In this document: positions 1 to 6,104 of the stretch, piece after piece
Numbering within the stretch: the first letter of the stretch is position 1
How the letters are laid out: each line of letters opens with the position of its first letter
DNA from: an uncultured Solirubrobacteraceae bacterium
Lineage (GTDB): Bacteria; Actinomycetota; Thermoleophilia; Solirubrobacterales; Solirubrobacteraceae
Assembly: GCA_955652345.1 (NCBI GenBank)
Contig: CATPBV010000219.1
Location: forward strand, 1 to 8,076
DNA: 8,076 nt
Reading direction: 5' to 3'
Translations under genes and position numbers: made by a program
Notes under the pieces: model-generated
Databases searched by the model: none
What the model was told of the DNA's origin: nothing
What the model saw: the letters and a program-made list of their open reading frames with translations, nothing else

Positions 1-1
1 A

Positions 2-421
2 CACGGGACGGCGGAGATCTGGGAAGCGGTCGCACCCACGGCGCTCAGCGGCGTCACGGTCACGGCGACTCGACAGGCGGGCGGCTACGGAGGCAGCATC
101 GTCGTCGTCGCCTTCCGCGGCGCCGATACAGTCACAGACGGAGCGCTCGGCACCGGCAACGGCACCAGCGGCGCACCGACGGCGACGCTCACCACGACGA
201 TCGCCGGGTCGTGGGTCTGGGGGATAGGCGATGACTGGGACGGTGCGGTCGCACGGACGCCGGGCGCGGGCCAGACCATATTCGACCAGTACCTGGCGCC
301 CAGCCAGGACACGTACTGGACGCAGGAGCAGACCAGTCCGGGGAACCCCGCCAACACCGCCGTGACGCTGAACGACACGGCACCGACCAACGACCACTGG
401 AACCTCTCCACGATCGAGATC
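2..421 (+). repeat. Duplicated protein module, copy 1 (N-terminal part cut by window edge)
   Basis: This stretch encodes an approximately 140-residue piece that aligns with the C-terminal module at 2270-2899. Shared signposts in order are AEIW/SEVW, VTVTATR/ATVTSTE, GAPTATLTTT/GAPSVSLTTT, GDDWDGAVART/GNDWDNAIGRT, DTYWTQ/DTYWSQ and NDTAPTNDHWNL/GDTAPTTDRWNL. At DNA level, 374-406 and 2840-2872 differ at only 4 of 33 positions. The alternating hydrophobic/Ser-Thr pattern suggests a beta-sandwich. I recognise the motif as recurring in actinobacterial and acidobacterial surface proteins but know no established function. Confidence 0.88.
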
Positions 422-2902
422 CGGCCCGCCGCGTCGGATACCACGCCGCCAACGGTGCCAGCCAACCTCACCGCCATGGCCAACAGCTCGAACCAAGTGT
501 CGTTGAGCTGGTCGCCAAGCACGGACAACGTCGGCGTCGCGGGCTACTACGTATTCCGCAACGGTGCTCGGGTTGCTACCACCACGAGCACCACCTACCT
601 CGACAACGGAGTCAGTCCGTCCACCATGTACACGTACACGGTCGAGGCCTTCGACGGCGCCGGAAACCTCTCGCCCGCCTCGAACGCCGCCACGGTGACG
701 ACTCCGGCCGCCTCGGGGAACGCGCCGGTCATATCTGGCGTGACGGCGGTCGACGTCACCTCGACGAGCGCGACGGTGATGTGGGCGACCGACATCCCCT
801 CCAGCTCGCAGGTCCTCTATGGGACCAGCCCGTCCTACGGTCAGAGCACTGGTGTTGACGGCACGCAGGTGATCAACCACGCGCAGACCCTGACCGGCCT
901 GACACCGGGGACGACGTATCACGTCGCCGTTCAGTCCACCGGCGCCTCCAGCCACACGTCGACCTCCGCCGACAGCACCTTCGTCACGCTGGCCGCCAGC
1001 ATCACGCTCCCGGACATGCAGCTGAAGGTCCCCACCAGCGCTACCTCGATCGGCACGAACTCGACCACCGGACATCGCCAGCTTCAGTTCACGCACATCA
1101 CCTGGGATGCGGGCACCGGGCCGTTCGAGATCGATCCCACCTACAGCTCGCAGACCGGAATGGCGAGCTTCCAACAGGCGATCTACAAGAGCACTCAGCC
1201 GGGCGTCTGGTCATACGCGCAGAGCGTGCCTGTCGTCGCGCCCGGCATATTCGATGCGCCGTCCGACTACAACTTCCCGCTGACCAGGTTCACGCTCAAT
1301 GCCGTCAACAGCAACGGCTCGGTAGGCCCCGTGGTCGCCACCAGCCCCAAGACTGATTACTGCATCACCGCCGACACATACGTGGGCGGCGTGCCCAACA
1401 CGCCCAACTCGACGTTCATTCCGATAAGCAACTGCACCGATCCCACAAAGCCGCTGGGCTGGTCGGTCGGGTGGGGCGACCAGTACGACCAGACCGACGC
1501 CGGCCAGCCCATCGATCTCACGGGCGTGCCGGACGGAACCTACACACTGGTCGCCTCAGTCGACCCGTTGCACGTCCTGACCGAGAGCGATCGGACCAAC
1601 AACGTGACCCAGACCAAGCTGCAGATCAGCGGCAACACGGTCACGGTGCTGTCACAAAGCACTCCGGTAACCGTGCCACCTGCAGTCAGCCTCGCCAGCC
1701 CGTCGGCGGGCGCCAATGTCTCTGGCACAGTCACACTTCAGGCCACGGCCGTCGCGAGTCGCCCGGCCACCGTTGCCTCCGCGCAGTTCCTGCTCGACGG
1801 CCAGCCACTCGGAAGTCCGGTGACCACCGCCCCGTACACCTACAGCTGGACGGTGGGCAGCACACCACTCGGAGCCCACTCGCTGAGCGCCCGTGTAACC
1901 GATTCGAACGGCATCACCTCCAGCGCTCCCCCGGTTAGCGTCAACGTCGTGTCCGGGGGCGGCGGCGGTGGCGGTGATACGACACCGCCGACGGTGAGCA
2001 TCACCAACCCGGTGAACGGGCAGACCGTCTCGGGCACCATCCCGGTGGCCGCCACCGCGACCGATGACGTCGCCGTGGCGTCGGTTCAGTTCTTCCTCGA
2101 CGGCAAGCCGCTCGGCGGCCCCGTCACGAGCCCCCAGTACGCCATATCGTGGGACACCACCACCGTCACCTCGGGGCAACACGTCCTTTCGGCCCAGGCC
2201 ACCGACACGAGCGGGAATGTAGGCACGTCGAGCAATGTCAACGTCACCGTGCAGAACCCCGCCCCGCCGATGACCTGCTTCGTGATGCAGGCCAAAGTGA
2301 GCACACACGCGACAGCTACGGTGGCCACCACGCCATCGTTCCACACGGCGGCGGCCGGGGAGGTGCTGCTCGCTTTCGTCGCGGCCGACGGTCCAGCGGG
2401 GAGCTCGCAGAGCGTGACGGTGAGCGGAGCCGGCCTGACGTGGAAGCTCGTCAAGCGAGCAAATGCCCAGGCCGGGGACAGCGAAGTGTGGGCAGCCACC
2501 GCGCCCAGCGTGCTCTCGAACGCAACCGTGACCTCGACCGAGGCCAGGCGTGGCTACTCGCAGAACCTGACGGTCATCGCCATGGAGGGCGCGAGCGGAG
2601 CCGGTGCGGCTGTAGCCGGGTCGGGCTCCGCCGGAGCGCCAAGCGTCAGCTTGACGACCACCGGGTCGACGTCGTTGGTGTTCGCGGTCGGCAACGACTG
2701 GGACAACGCGATCGGCCGCACCTTGCCGAGTGGCTGGACGATGCTCGACCAGTGGATCAACACGGGCATTGGAGACACCTACTGGAGCCAGTACACCAAC
2801 TCACCAACCGGGGCAGCCGGCTCCGTGGTCAACGCGGGCGACACGGCGCCTACCACCGACCGCTGGAACCTCGTAGCCGTGGAACTGCTCAACGGCGGCT
2901 GA
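2..2902 (+). CDS. Large modular surface/secreted protein, 5' partial (FN3, lysyl-oxidase-like, Ig-like modules)
   Basis: The reading frame is open from base 2 to the TGA at 2900-2902 (966 visible residues), so the true start and any signal peptide lie upstream of the window. The GTG at 362 is inside a module and is not a start. Visible modules are: residues 1-140, the end of an uncharacterised beta-rich module; 146-238, a fibronectin-III-like domain (SLSWSPSTDNVGVAGYYVFR pattern); 239-332, a second FN3-like domain (ATVMWATD, LTGLTPGTTYHVAV); 333-544, a lysyl-oxidase-like domain; 560-650 and 659-752, two bacterial Ig-like domains (SVQFFLDGKPLG pattern) with a seven-glycine linker between them; 757-966, a full copy of the first module. 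The protein is rich in Thr/Ser/Ala/Gly and poor in Cys and Lys, as expected for a secreted or surface protein. It ends ELLNGG with no sortase motif or terminal membrane helix. The overall role is unknown; adhesion, matrix or carbohydrate binding are guesses. The existence of the gene is very secure, the function is not. Confidence 0.93.
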   Translation, partial: HGTAEIWEAVAPTALSGVTVTATRQAGGYGGSIVVVAFRGADTVTDGALGTGNGTSGAPTATLTTTIAGSWVWGIGDDWDGAVARTPGAGQTIFDQYLAPSQDTYWTQEQTSPGNPANTAVTLNDTAPTNDHWNLSTIEIRPAASDTTPPTVPANLTAMANSSNQVSLSWSPSTDNVGVAGYYVFRNGARVATTTSTTYLDNGVSPSTMYTYTVEAFDGAGNLSPASNAATVTTPAASGNAPVISGVTAVDVTSTSATVMWATDIPSSSQVLYGTSPSYGQSTGVDGTQVINHAQTLTGLTPGTTYHVAVQSTGASSHTSTSADSTFVTLAASITLPDMQLKVPTSATSIGTNSTTGHRQLQFTHITWDAGTGPFEIDPTYSSQTGMASFQQAIYKSTQPGVWSYAQSVPVVAPGIFDAPSDYNFPLTRFTLNAVNSNGSVGPVVATSPKTDYCITADTYVGGVPNTPNSTFIPISNCTDPTKPLGWSVGWGDQYDQTDAGQPIDLTGVPDGTYTLVASVDPLHVLTESDRTNNVTQTKLQISGNTVTVLSQSTPVTVPPAVSLASPSAGANVSGTVTLQATAVASRPATVASAQFLLDGQPLGSPVTTAPYTYSWTVGSTPLGAHSLSARVTDSNGITSSAPPVSVNVVSGGGGGGGDTTPPTVSITNPVNGQTVSGTIPVAATATDDVAVASVQFFLDGKPLGGPVTSPQYAISWDTTTVTSGQHVLSAQATDTSGNVGTSSNVNVTVQNPAPPMTCFVMQAKVSTHATATVATTPSFHTAAAGEVLLAFVAADGPAGSSQSVTVSGAGLTWKLVKRANAQAGDSEVWAATAPSVLSNATVTSTEARRGYSQNLTVIAMEGASGAGAAVAGSGSAGAPSVSLTTTGSTSLVFAVGNDWDNAIGRTLPSGWTMLDQWINTGIGDTYWSQYTNSPTGAAGSVVNAGDTAPTTDRWNLVAVELLNGG
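998..1633 (+). other. Lysyl-oxidase-like domain within the large surface protein, probably without copper site
   Basis: This is a protein-domain annotation inside the 2-2902 gene. The C-terminal half matches the lysyl oxidase fold pattern by eye: SPKTDYC (Lys at 1349-1351), a second Cys 24 residues later, VGWGDQYDQTDAGQPIDLTG (Tyr at 1484-1486), VPDGTYTL, then DPLHVLTESDRTNN. Human LOX has the same order: K320 in HKASFC, Y355 in DTYGADIDCQWIDI, then NPSYLVPESDYTNN. In LOX, that Lys and Tyr form the LTQ cofactor. The N-terminal half (HRQLQFTHITWDAGTGPFEI) resembles the opening strands of bacterial LOX domains. The segment where the H-x-H-x-H copper ligands should lie (about 1250-1279, FDAPSDYNFP) contains no histidine. 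I infer a catalytically inactive or re-purposed LOX fold. A divergent CARDB-like beta domain is the main alternative. Confidence 0.68.
2270..2899 (+). repeat. Duplicated protein module, copy 2 (complete, C-terminal)
   Basis: This is a roughly 210-residue terminal module, complete where copy 1 is truncated. It begins MTCFVMQAKVSTHATATVAT, continues with a strand pair EVLLAFVAADGP and VSGAGLTWKLVKR, and then follows the same motif order as copy 1 (SEVWAATAP, GNDWDNAIGRT, DTYWSQ, DTAPTTDRWNL). The many aromatic and Asp residues in the conserved stretches would suit a ligand-binding jelly-roll, but this is inference. The protein ends six residues after the last conserved strand. Confidence 0.88.
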
Positions 2903-2903
2903 T

Positions 2904-2929
2904 CGGGCGGCGCCGCAGGCCGCGCCCCG
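2904..2929. terminator. Possible GC hairpin between convergent genes
   Basis: The 37-base gap between the stop of the surface protein and the stop of the convergent flavoprotein is GC-rich. It can form a short stem: GCGGC at 2907-2911 with GCCGC at 2919-2923, or alternatively GGCGC at 2909-2913 with GCGCC at 2922-2926. There is no T-tract. Its position between two convergent stops favours a bidirectional terminator, but in DNA of this GC content such stems also arise by chance. Confidence 0.25.
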
Positions 2930-2939
2930 GGCTGCCGAA

Positions 2940-3596
2940 CTAACCGCGGCTGTACTCGCTCACGTAGGCCGGGACCGCGACCGCACAGCGGTCGTCCGGG
3001 ACCGGGTGACCCGGCACGAGTGTGAGCGGTAGCTCTCCCGCCCACACGTGTCCAAGGTTCGCGTAGTCGCGCTTGGAGTCAACCGGCGGCCCAGTCCTCA
3101 CCTTGGCCGAGACCTCCTCGATCTCGAGCGCGATCACCTCGGTGGCCTTCAGCTCCGCGTTGGTCGGGCCGCGCGCGTCTTGCGGGCGGCCCAGGATCAC
3201 GTGCTCGACGACCCTGGCTAGGGCGTTGCGCTTCTCGGTCGGATCGGTCACCGCCGTGGCGGTGCCGAGCACCACGACCGAGCGGTAGTTGACCGAGTGG
3301 TGGAATGCCGAGCGGGCCAGAACCAGGCCGTCGACCAGCGTCACCGTCAGGCACATCCTCACTCCCTGCCCCAAGGTCCGGAGCAGGCGGCTGAGCGGAG
3401 ACCCGTGGAGATAGATCCGCTCGCCGTCACGGGCGTAGAGCACAGGGATGACGTACGGCTGATCGTCCGCCACGAAGCCAACATGGCCCACCAGCCCCTC
3501 GTCGAGGATTCGGTGGATCGCGTCATGGTCGTAGGTCCCGCGTTCCTTGTGACGGTGGACCATAGTGCGAGGAGTTTTGTTATAGTACGATGTCAT
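2940..3596 (-). CDS. Pyridoxamine 5'-phosphate oxidase-like flavin split-barrel protein
   Basis: A 218-residue protein of the PNPOx-like/NimA-related split-barrel superfamily (Pyridox_ox_2 type), which typically binds FMN or F420 and acts as a cytoplasmic oxidoreductase; the substrate is unknown. Visible family motifs are TPRT (residues 8-11), ERGTYD (18-23), ILDEGLVGHVGFV (30-42), QPYVIPVLYARDG (46-58), YLHGSPLSRLLRTL (62-75), DGLVLARSAFHHSVNYRSVVVLG (89-111, the strongest signature), ELKATEVIALEI (148-159), SAKVRTGPPVD (163-173) and WAGELPL (185-191). I chose the ATG at 3594-3596 because the conserved TPRT block lies upstream of the next Met (3561-3563). A GTG at 3627-3629 would run deep into the divergent regulator gene. 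The Shine-Dalgarno signal is weak at best, and a -10-like TATTAG on this strand (3609-3604) lies 7 nt from the ATG, so the mRNA may be leaderless. The gene is divergent from a MocR regulator, a common pairing, and is probably its target. Confidence 0.93.
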   Translation of the reverse strand: MTSYYNKTPRTMVHRHKERGTYDHDAIHRILDEGLVGHVGFVADDQPYVIPVLYARDGERIYLHGSPLSRLLRTLGQGVRMCLTVTLVDGLVLARSAFHHSVNYRSVVVLGTATAVTDPTEKRNALARVVEHVILGRPQDARGPTNAELKATEVIALEIEEVSAKVRTGPPVDSKRDYANLGHVWAGELPLTLVPGHPVPDDRCAVAVPAYVSEYSRG

Positions 3597-3617
3597 CGTT
3601 GACCTAATACAATACCA
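3562..3617. promoter_or_regulatory. Divergent promoter/operator block between flavoprotein and MocR genes
   Basis: This block is markedly more AT-rich than its surroundings. It contains a 13-bp palindrome ACGATGTCATCGT (3587-3599) whose left arm holds a forward ATG (3590-3592) and whose right arm holds the flavoprotein's ATG read on the minus strand (3594-3596). A near-perfect direct repeat, ATAGTGCGA (3562-3570) and ATAGTACGA (3582-3590), is spaced exactly 20 bp, about two helical turns. Plus-strand TATAGT (3581-3586) and minus-strand TATTAG (3609-3604) are -10-like, and each lies 7-8 nt from its candidate start. No good -35 was found. ATACCA at 3612-3617 equals the half-site of the MocR protein GabR of Bacillus, which may be coincidence. 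Direct repeats are usual operators for MocR regulators, so autoregulation and control of the divergent gene are likely. Confidence 0.55.
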
Positions 3618-4971
3618 AGCCGAGAGCACAGCCCCGCGGGGCGATCACGCGATCGCCGGGACGACCGCGCGCGAGATCGCGCGCAGCGCCGAGACTGAGA
3701 TCCGGGAAGGCCGCCTGCCCGTAGGCGCAGCGCTGCCCACGGTCAGAGCCCTCGCCCGGCAGCTATCGATCAGCCCGGCCACCGTGAGCGCGGCTTACCG
3801 CATCCTTCGCCAGCGGGGCCTGGTGGTCGCCGACGGGCGCCGCGGAACACGCGTCGCGCCCCGCCCCGCCCTGCGCCTGGCGCGGGCAGGCGCGACTGCT
3901 CCCTTGGACACGTCCATGAGGGACCTCACGCTCGGCAGCGCGGACCCGGCGCGCCTGCCTCCTTTGACTCCAGCGCTCGCACGGATCGACGCGAAGGCGT
4001 TGCTGGATCTCAAGGCCCACGAGCCGGTCGATCCGCGGCTCCGGGACCTGGCCTCGAGATCCTTTACCGCCGACGGCGTGGACGCGCAGGCGATCGGCGT
4101 GGTCGGCGGCGCTCTCGACGGAATCGAGCGCGTCCTCGAGTCCCACCTCCTACCAGGCGACAAGGTCGCGATCGAGGACCCCGCGTATCCGCCAGTGCGC
4201 GACGTCCTACTGGCGCTTGGTCTGGCACCGGTTCCGGTTGCTGTTGACGACCGTGGCCTAATCCCCGACGCGCTGGACTCGAGCCTGTCGAAGGACATCG
4301 ACGCCGTTCTGATCGTGCCACGCGCTCAGAACCCGTTCGGATCGGCGCTGGACTCCGAGCGGGCAGCCAACCTGAGCCGCTCGCTGGCCCGTCGGCCCGA
4401 GCTGCTGATCGTCGAAGATGACTACGCCGGAGCGGTCGCGGGCGCGCCGTATGTAAGTGTGATCCCGCGCGACTGGCCACGCTGGGCAGTGATCCGCTCC
4501 GTTTCGAAGGTCCTCCATCCCGACCTCCGCCTGGCTCTGCTTGCCGGCGACGAGACGACCGTCGCCCGCGTCGAGGGCCGACAGGCGCTCGGCACGCGTT
4601 GGGTCAGCCGCCTACTCCAGGCGCTCGCCGCGGAGATGCTCGGTGACCCCGCGTTCGATGCCACTGCAGCGCGTGCCAGGGACGCGTACGCGCACCGGCG
4701 CCAGGCGATGATCGCCGCGCTCCAGGAGCGCGGAATCGCTGCTCACGGGCGTTCGGGCCTGAACGTCTGGGTGCCCGTGCGAGAGGAGTCGCCGGTCGTG
4801 AGCGCCTTGCTCACCGCTGGCTGGCTGGTGGCTGCCGGCGAGCGCTTCCGGATCGCGACCCGCCCGGCGATCCGGATCACGACCTCAACTCTCCGGGACG
4901 GCGAGGCGGACGAGATCGCCCGCATCATCGCCGCTGTCGAGCACGGCAGTGAAGCCCGCAGCGGCTACTGA
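3595..4971 (+). CDS. MocR/PdxR-family transcriptional regulator (GntR wHTH + aminotransferase domain); start uncertain
   Basis: About 458 residues if read from the ATC at 3595, a normal MocR length. Residues 22-85 form a GntR-type winged helix (TTAREIARSAETEIREGRLP, then LPTVRALARQLSISPATVSA and GRRGTRV). Residues from about 108 onward form a fold-type I aminotransferase domain: AQNPFGSAL, the PLP-contacting VEDDYAG, SVSKVLHPDLRLALL with the expected Schiff-base Lys at 4507-4509 (residue 305), and a C-terminal IRITTSTL arginine motif. Such proteins sense PLP or amine ligands and regulate vitamin B6, GABA or amine genes. The DNA-binding domain reads open back to the TAG at 3583-3585, yet no ATG, GTG or TTG occurs in frame before the GTG at 3784, which would cut the HTH in half. 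Reading from 3595 gives VDLIQYQ, resembling N-termini of relatives as I recall them. The real start may be this ATC, or ATG 3590 followed by a frameshift, or a sequence error may hide it. The family call is secure; the start is not. Confidence 0.9.
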   Translation: MVDLIQYQAESTAPRGDHAIAGTTAREIARSAETEIREGRLPVGAALPTVRALARQLSISPATVSAAYRILRQRGLVVADGRRGTRVAPRPALRLARAGATAPLDTSMRDLTLGSADPARLPPLTPALARIDAKALLDLKAHEPVDPRLRDLASRSFTADGVDAQAIGVVGGALDGIERVLESHLLPGDKVAIEDPAYPPVRDVLLALGLAPVPVAVDDRGLIPDALDSSLSKDIDAVLIVPRAQNPFGSALDSERAANLSRSLARRPELLIVEDDYAGAVAGAPYVSVIPRDWPRWAVIRSVSKVLHPDLRLALLAGDETTVARVEGRQALGTRWVSRLLQALAAEMLGDPAFDATAARARDAYAHRRQAMIAALQERGIAAHGRSGLNVWVPVREESPVVSALLTAGWLVAAGERFRIATRPAIRITTSTLRDGEADEIARIIAAVEHGSEARSGY

Positions 4972-5065
4972 GCGAGACCCACCCGCCCGCAGGGCCAATT
5001 GGGTTGATCGGCGGGCCCGGTTCTGTTCGAATACCACGACCTACTGCAATAAGGAGCGACTACTC
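4972..5065 (+). promoter_or_regulatory. Intergenic leader upstream of the small ABM-like gene
   Basis: These 94 bases separate the MocR stop from the next gene. CCCGCC (4982-4987) can pair with GGCGGG (5010-5015), a possible weak terminator for the regulator with a long loop. TTGATC (5004-5009) is a -35-like hexamer, but only a poor -10 (TCGAAT, 5027-5032) follows at 17 bp. AATACCA at 5030-5036 repeats a heptamer found in the MocR operator block (3611-3617). The downstream gene could be read through from the MocR gene or have its own promoter; the sequence does not decide. Confidence 0.3.
5051..5056 (+). promoter_or_regulatory. Ribosome binding site deciding the start at 5066
   Basis: AAGGAG at 5051-5056 lies 9 nt before ATG 5066-5068. 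It is the clearest Shine-Dalgarno sequence in the window and rules out the longer in-frame GTG at 4949, which would overlap the end of the MocR gene. Confidence 0.85.
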
Positions 5066-5383
5066 ATGTCAGTGATCGTGACCATCCGTGTGAATGGCGA
5101 CCCGAGGAAGCTCGAGGAACTCGCCGGAGCAGATTCAGATCGGTTCCGCTCGGTCTCCGAGGCGGGCAAGTCACACGGTGTCATCGCACACCGGTTCTAC
5201 GGCTCGGACGATGGCGCGATTCTCGTCATCGACGAGTGGCCCGACGCCGCGAGCTTCCACACATTCTTCGAGGAGCAGCAGCCAGCGATCGGCCCGCTGA
5301 TGCAGGAGGTCGGCGTCACCTCGCCGCCGGAGGTGACCATCTGGCGCAAGCTCGAGACGCACGACGAGATCGGCTGGGAATAG
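5066..5383 (+). CDS. Small ABM-like dimeric alpha/beta-barrel protein
   Basis: A 105-residue protein starting MSVIVTIRVNGDPRKLEEL, with a strong RBS. The order of strand (SVIVTIRV), helix (PRKLEELAGADSDRFRSVSE), strand pair (VIAHRFYGSDDGAILVIDEW), helix (DAASFHTFFEEQQPAIGPLMQEVG) and final strand (PEVTIWRKLETHDEIGWE) fits the ferredoxin-like, dimeric alpha/beta-barrel group that includes antibiotic biosynthesis monooxygenase (ABM) and EthD-like proteins. The phrase VIDEWPDAASFHTFFEE is typical of this group. There is no signal peptide, so it is cytosolic. No catalytic residues can be assigned, and many relatives are uncharacterised. It follows the MocR gene in the same direction after 94 bp, so a functional link to the regulator and flavoprotein is possible but not shown. 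Confidence 0.82.
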   Translation: MSVIVTIRVNGDPRKLEELAGADSDRFRSVSEAGKSHGVIAHRFYGSDDGAILVIDEWPDAASFHTFFEEQQPAIGPLMQEVGVTSPPEVTIWRKLETHDEIGWE

Positions 5384-5391
5384 CTTTCGGT

Positions 5392-5413
5392 CCCCGCTCG
5401 AGTAGGGGCGGGG
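5392..5413. terminator. GC-rich hairpin after the ABM-like gene
   Basis: CCCCGC at 5392-5397 pairs with GCGGGG at 5408-5413 around a 10-nt loop, 8 bases after the TAG at 5381-5383. There is no T-run. It lies between two convergent genes (stops at 5383 and 5448), so it could serve either strand. Confidence is limited because high-GC DNA forms such stems easily. Confidence 0.4.
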
Positions 5414-5447
5414 TCGGGATTCGCTTAGCGGGCCTGGAGCGGGGTCG

Positions 5448-6104
5448 CTACCCGTATCCGAGCTCGCTGGCGTATGTCTGGCGATAGTCGCGCTGCGCCT
5501 GCATCACCCTCAGCACGTACGCGCGCGTTTCAGGGAACGGAATCTGGCTGATACGGAGCGGCCGCCCACGCGCGCGCGCCTCGGCCACCCAGCGATCGAC
5601 GTTCGTCTCGCCCCCGTTGTAAGCGGCCAGCGCGAGCACCTCGTCACCGTGATAGCGATCGAGCAGGTAACGAAGGTAGTAGCTCCCGTATGCGATGTTC
5701 ACGGACGGCGTCGCCAGGTCCGAGGTAGTGAACGTGGTCGCGCCAGACCGCCTCGCAAGAAACTCAGCCGTCTGGGGCATGATCTGCATCAGCCCCTGCG
5801 CCCCCGCCGGTGACGGACGCGCGTCGAACTTCGTCTCCGCATAGATCACCGCGGCGATCAACGCCGGATCGAGTCGCTTCCGCGCCGCCTGGGCGCGGAT
5901 CACGTCTTGATGAGCGAGCGGGAGGGTGAGGTCCCTCACCGCAACTCGGAACAGCGGGGTAGCAACAACAAGCGCCAGACCTCCGAGCCCCAGAGCGCTC
6001 AGAGCCAGAAGGACACGGCGCCGGCGCCGCGCGATGGCTCGGCGCCGTGCGGACCCGGATGAGGGCGCACCGCGCAAGGGCCGAGTTGCCGTCGCGGGGC
6101 TCAT
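5448..6104 (-). CDS. Membrane-anchored SLT-type lytic transglycosylase
   Basis: A 218-residue protein that should cleave the MurNAc-GlcNAc bond of peptidoglycan, leaving 1,6-anhydro ends, outside the membrane. The N-terminus is strongly basic (residues 19-30, SARRRAIARRRR) followed by a hydrophobic segment (31-52, VLLALSALGLGGLALVVATPLF), which acts as a signal anchor. The SLT (goose-lysozyme-like) domain spans about 66-210: ALIAAVIYAETKFD with the catalytic Glu at residue 90, SPAGAQGLMQIMPQTA (98-113), NIAYGSYYLRYLLDRY (136-151), LALAAYNGG (157-165) and PFPETRAYVLRV (189-200). This is the full SLT motif order with no missing key residue. The ATG at 6102-6104 overlaps the coaE stop as ATGA, implying translational coupling, so the enzyme is co-expressed with rpsA and coaE. 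Its length suits the small single-domain enzymes of Gram-positive bacteria. Confidence 0.95.
   Translation of the reverse strand: MSPATATRPLRGAPSSGSARRRAIARRRRRVLLALSALGLGGLALVVATPLFRVAVRDLTLPLAHQDVIRAQAARKRLDPALIAAVIYAETKFDARPSPAGAQGLMQIMPQTAEFLARRSGATTFTTSDLATPSVNIAYGSYYLRYLLDRYHGDEVLALAAYNGGETNVDRWVAEARARGRPLRISQIPFPETRAYVLRVMQAQRDYRQTYASELGYG

Noticed and set aside
362..364. GTG as the start of the large surface protein
   Set aside because: The frame is open to the left edge, and the upstream residues align with the C-terminal module copy, so the gene begins outside the window.
1652..2344. 230-codon minus-strand frame inside the surface protein gene
   Set aside because: It is antisense to conserved Ig-like domains, low in complexity (Gly/Arg/Ala), and has no domain; a GC-driven shadow frame.
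3627..3629. GTG as a longer start for the flavoprotein
   Set aside because: It would extend 33 bases into the MocR coding sequence and adds residues not expected before the conserved TPRT block.
3784..3786. GTG as the start of the MocR regulator
   Set aside because: It falls in the recognition helix region; at least 40 residues upstream are typical GntR winged-helix sequence.
4949..4951. Upstream in-frame GTG for the ABM-like gene
   Set aside because: It overlaps the MocR 3' end and ignores the strong AAGGAG placed 9 nt before ATG 5066; the added 39 residues look non-homologous.
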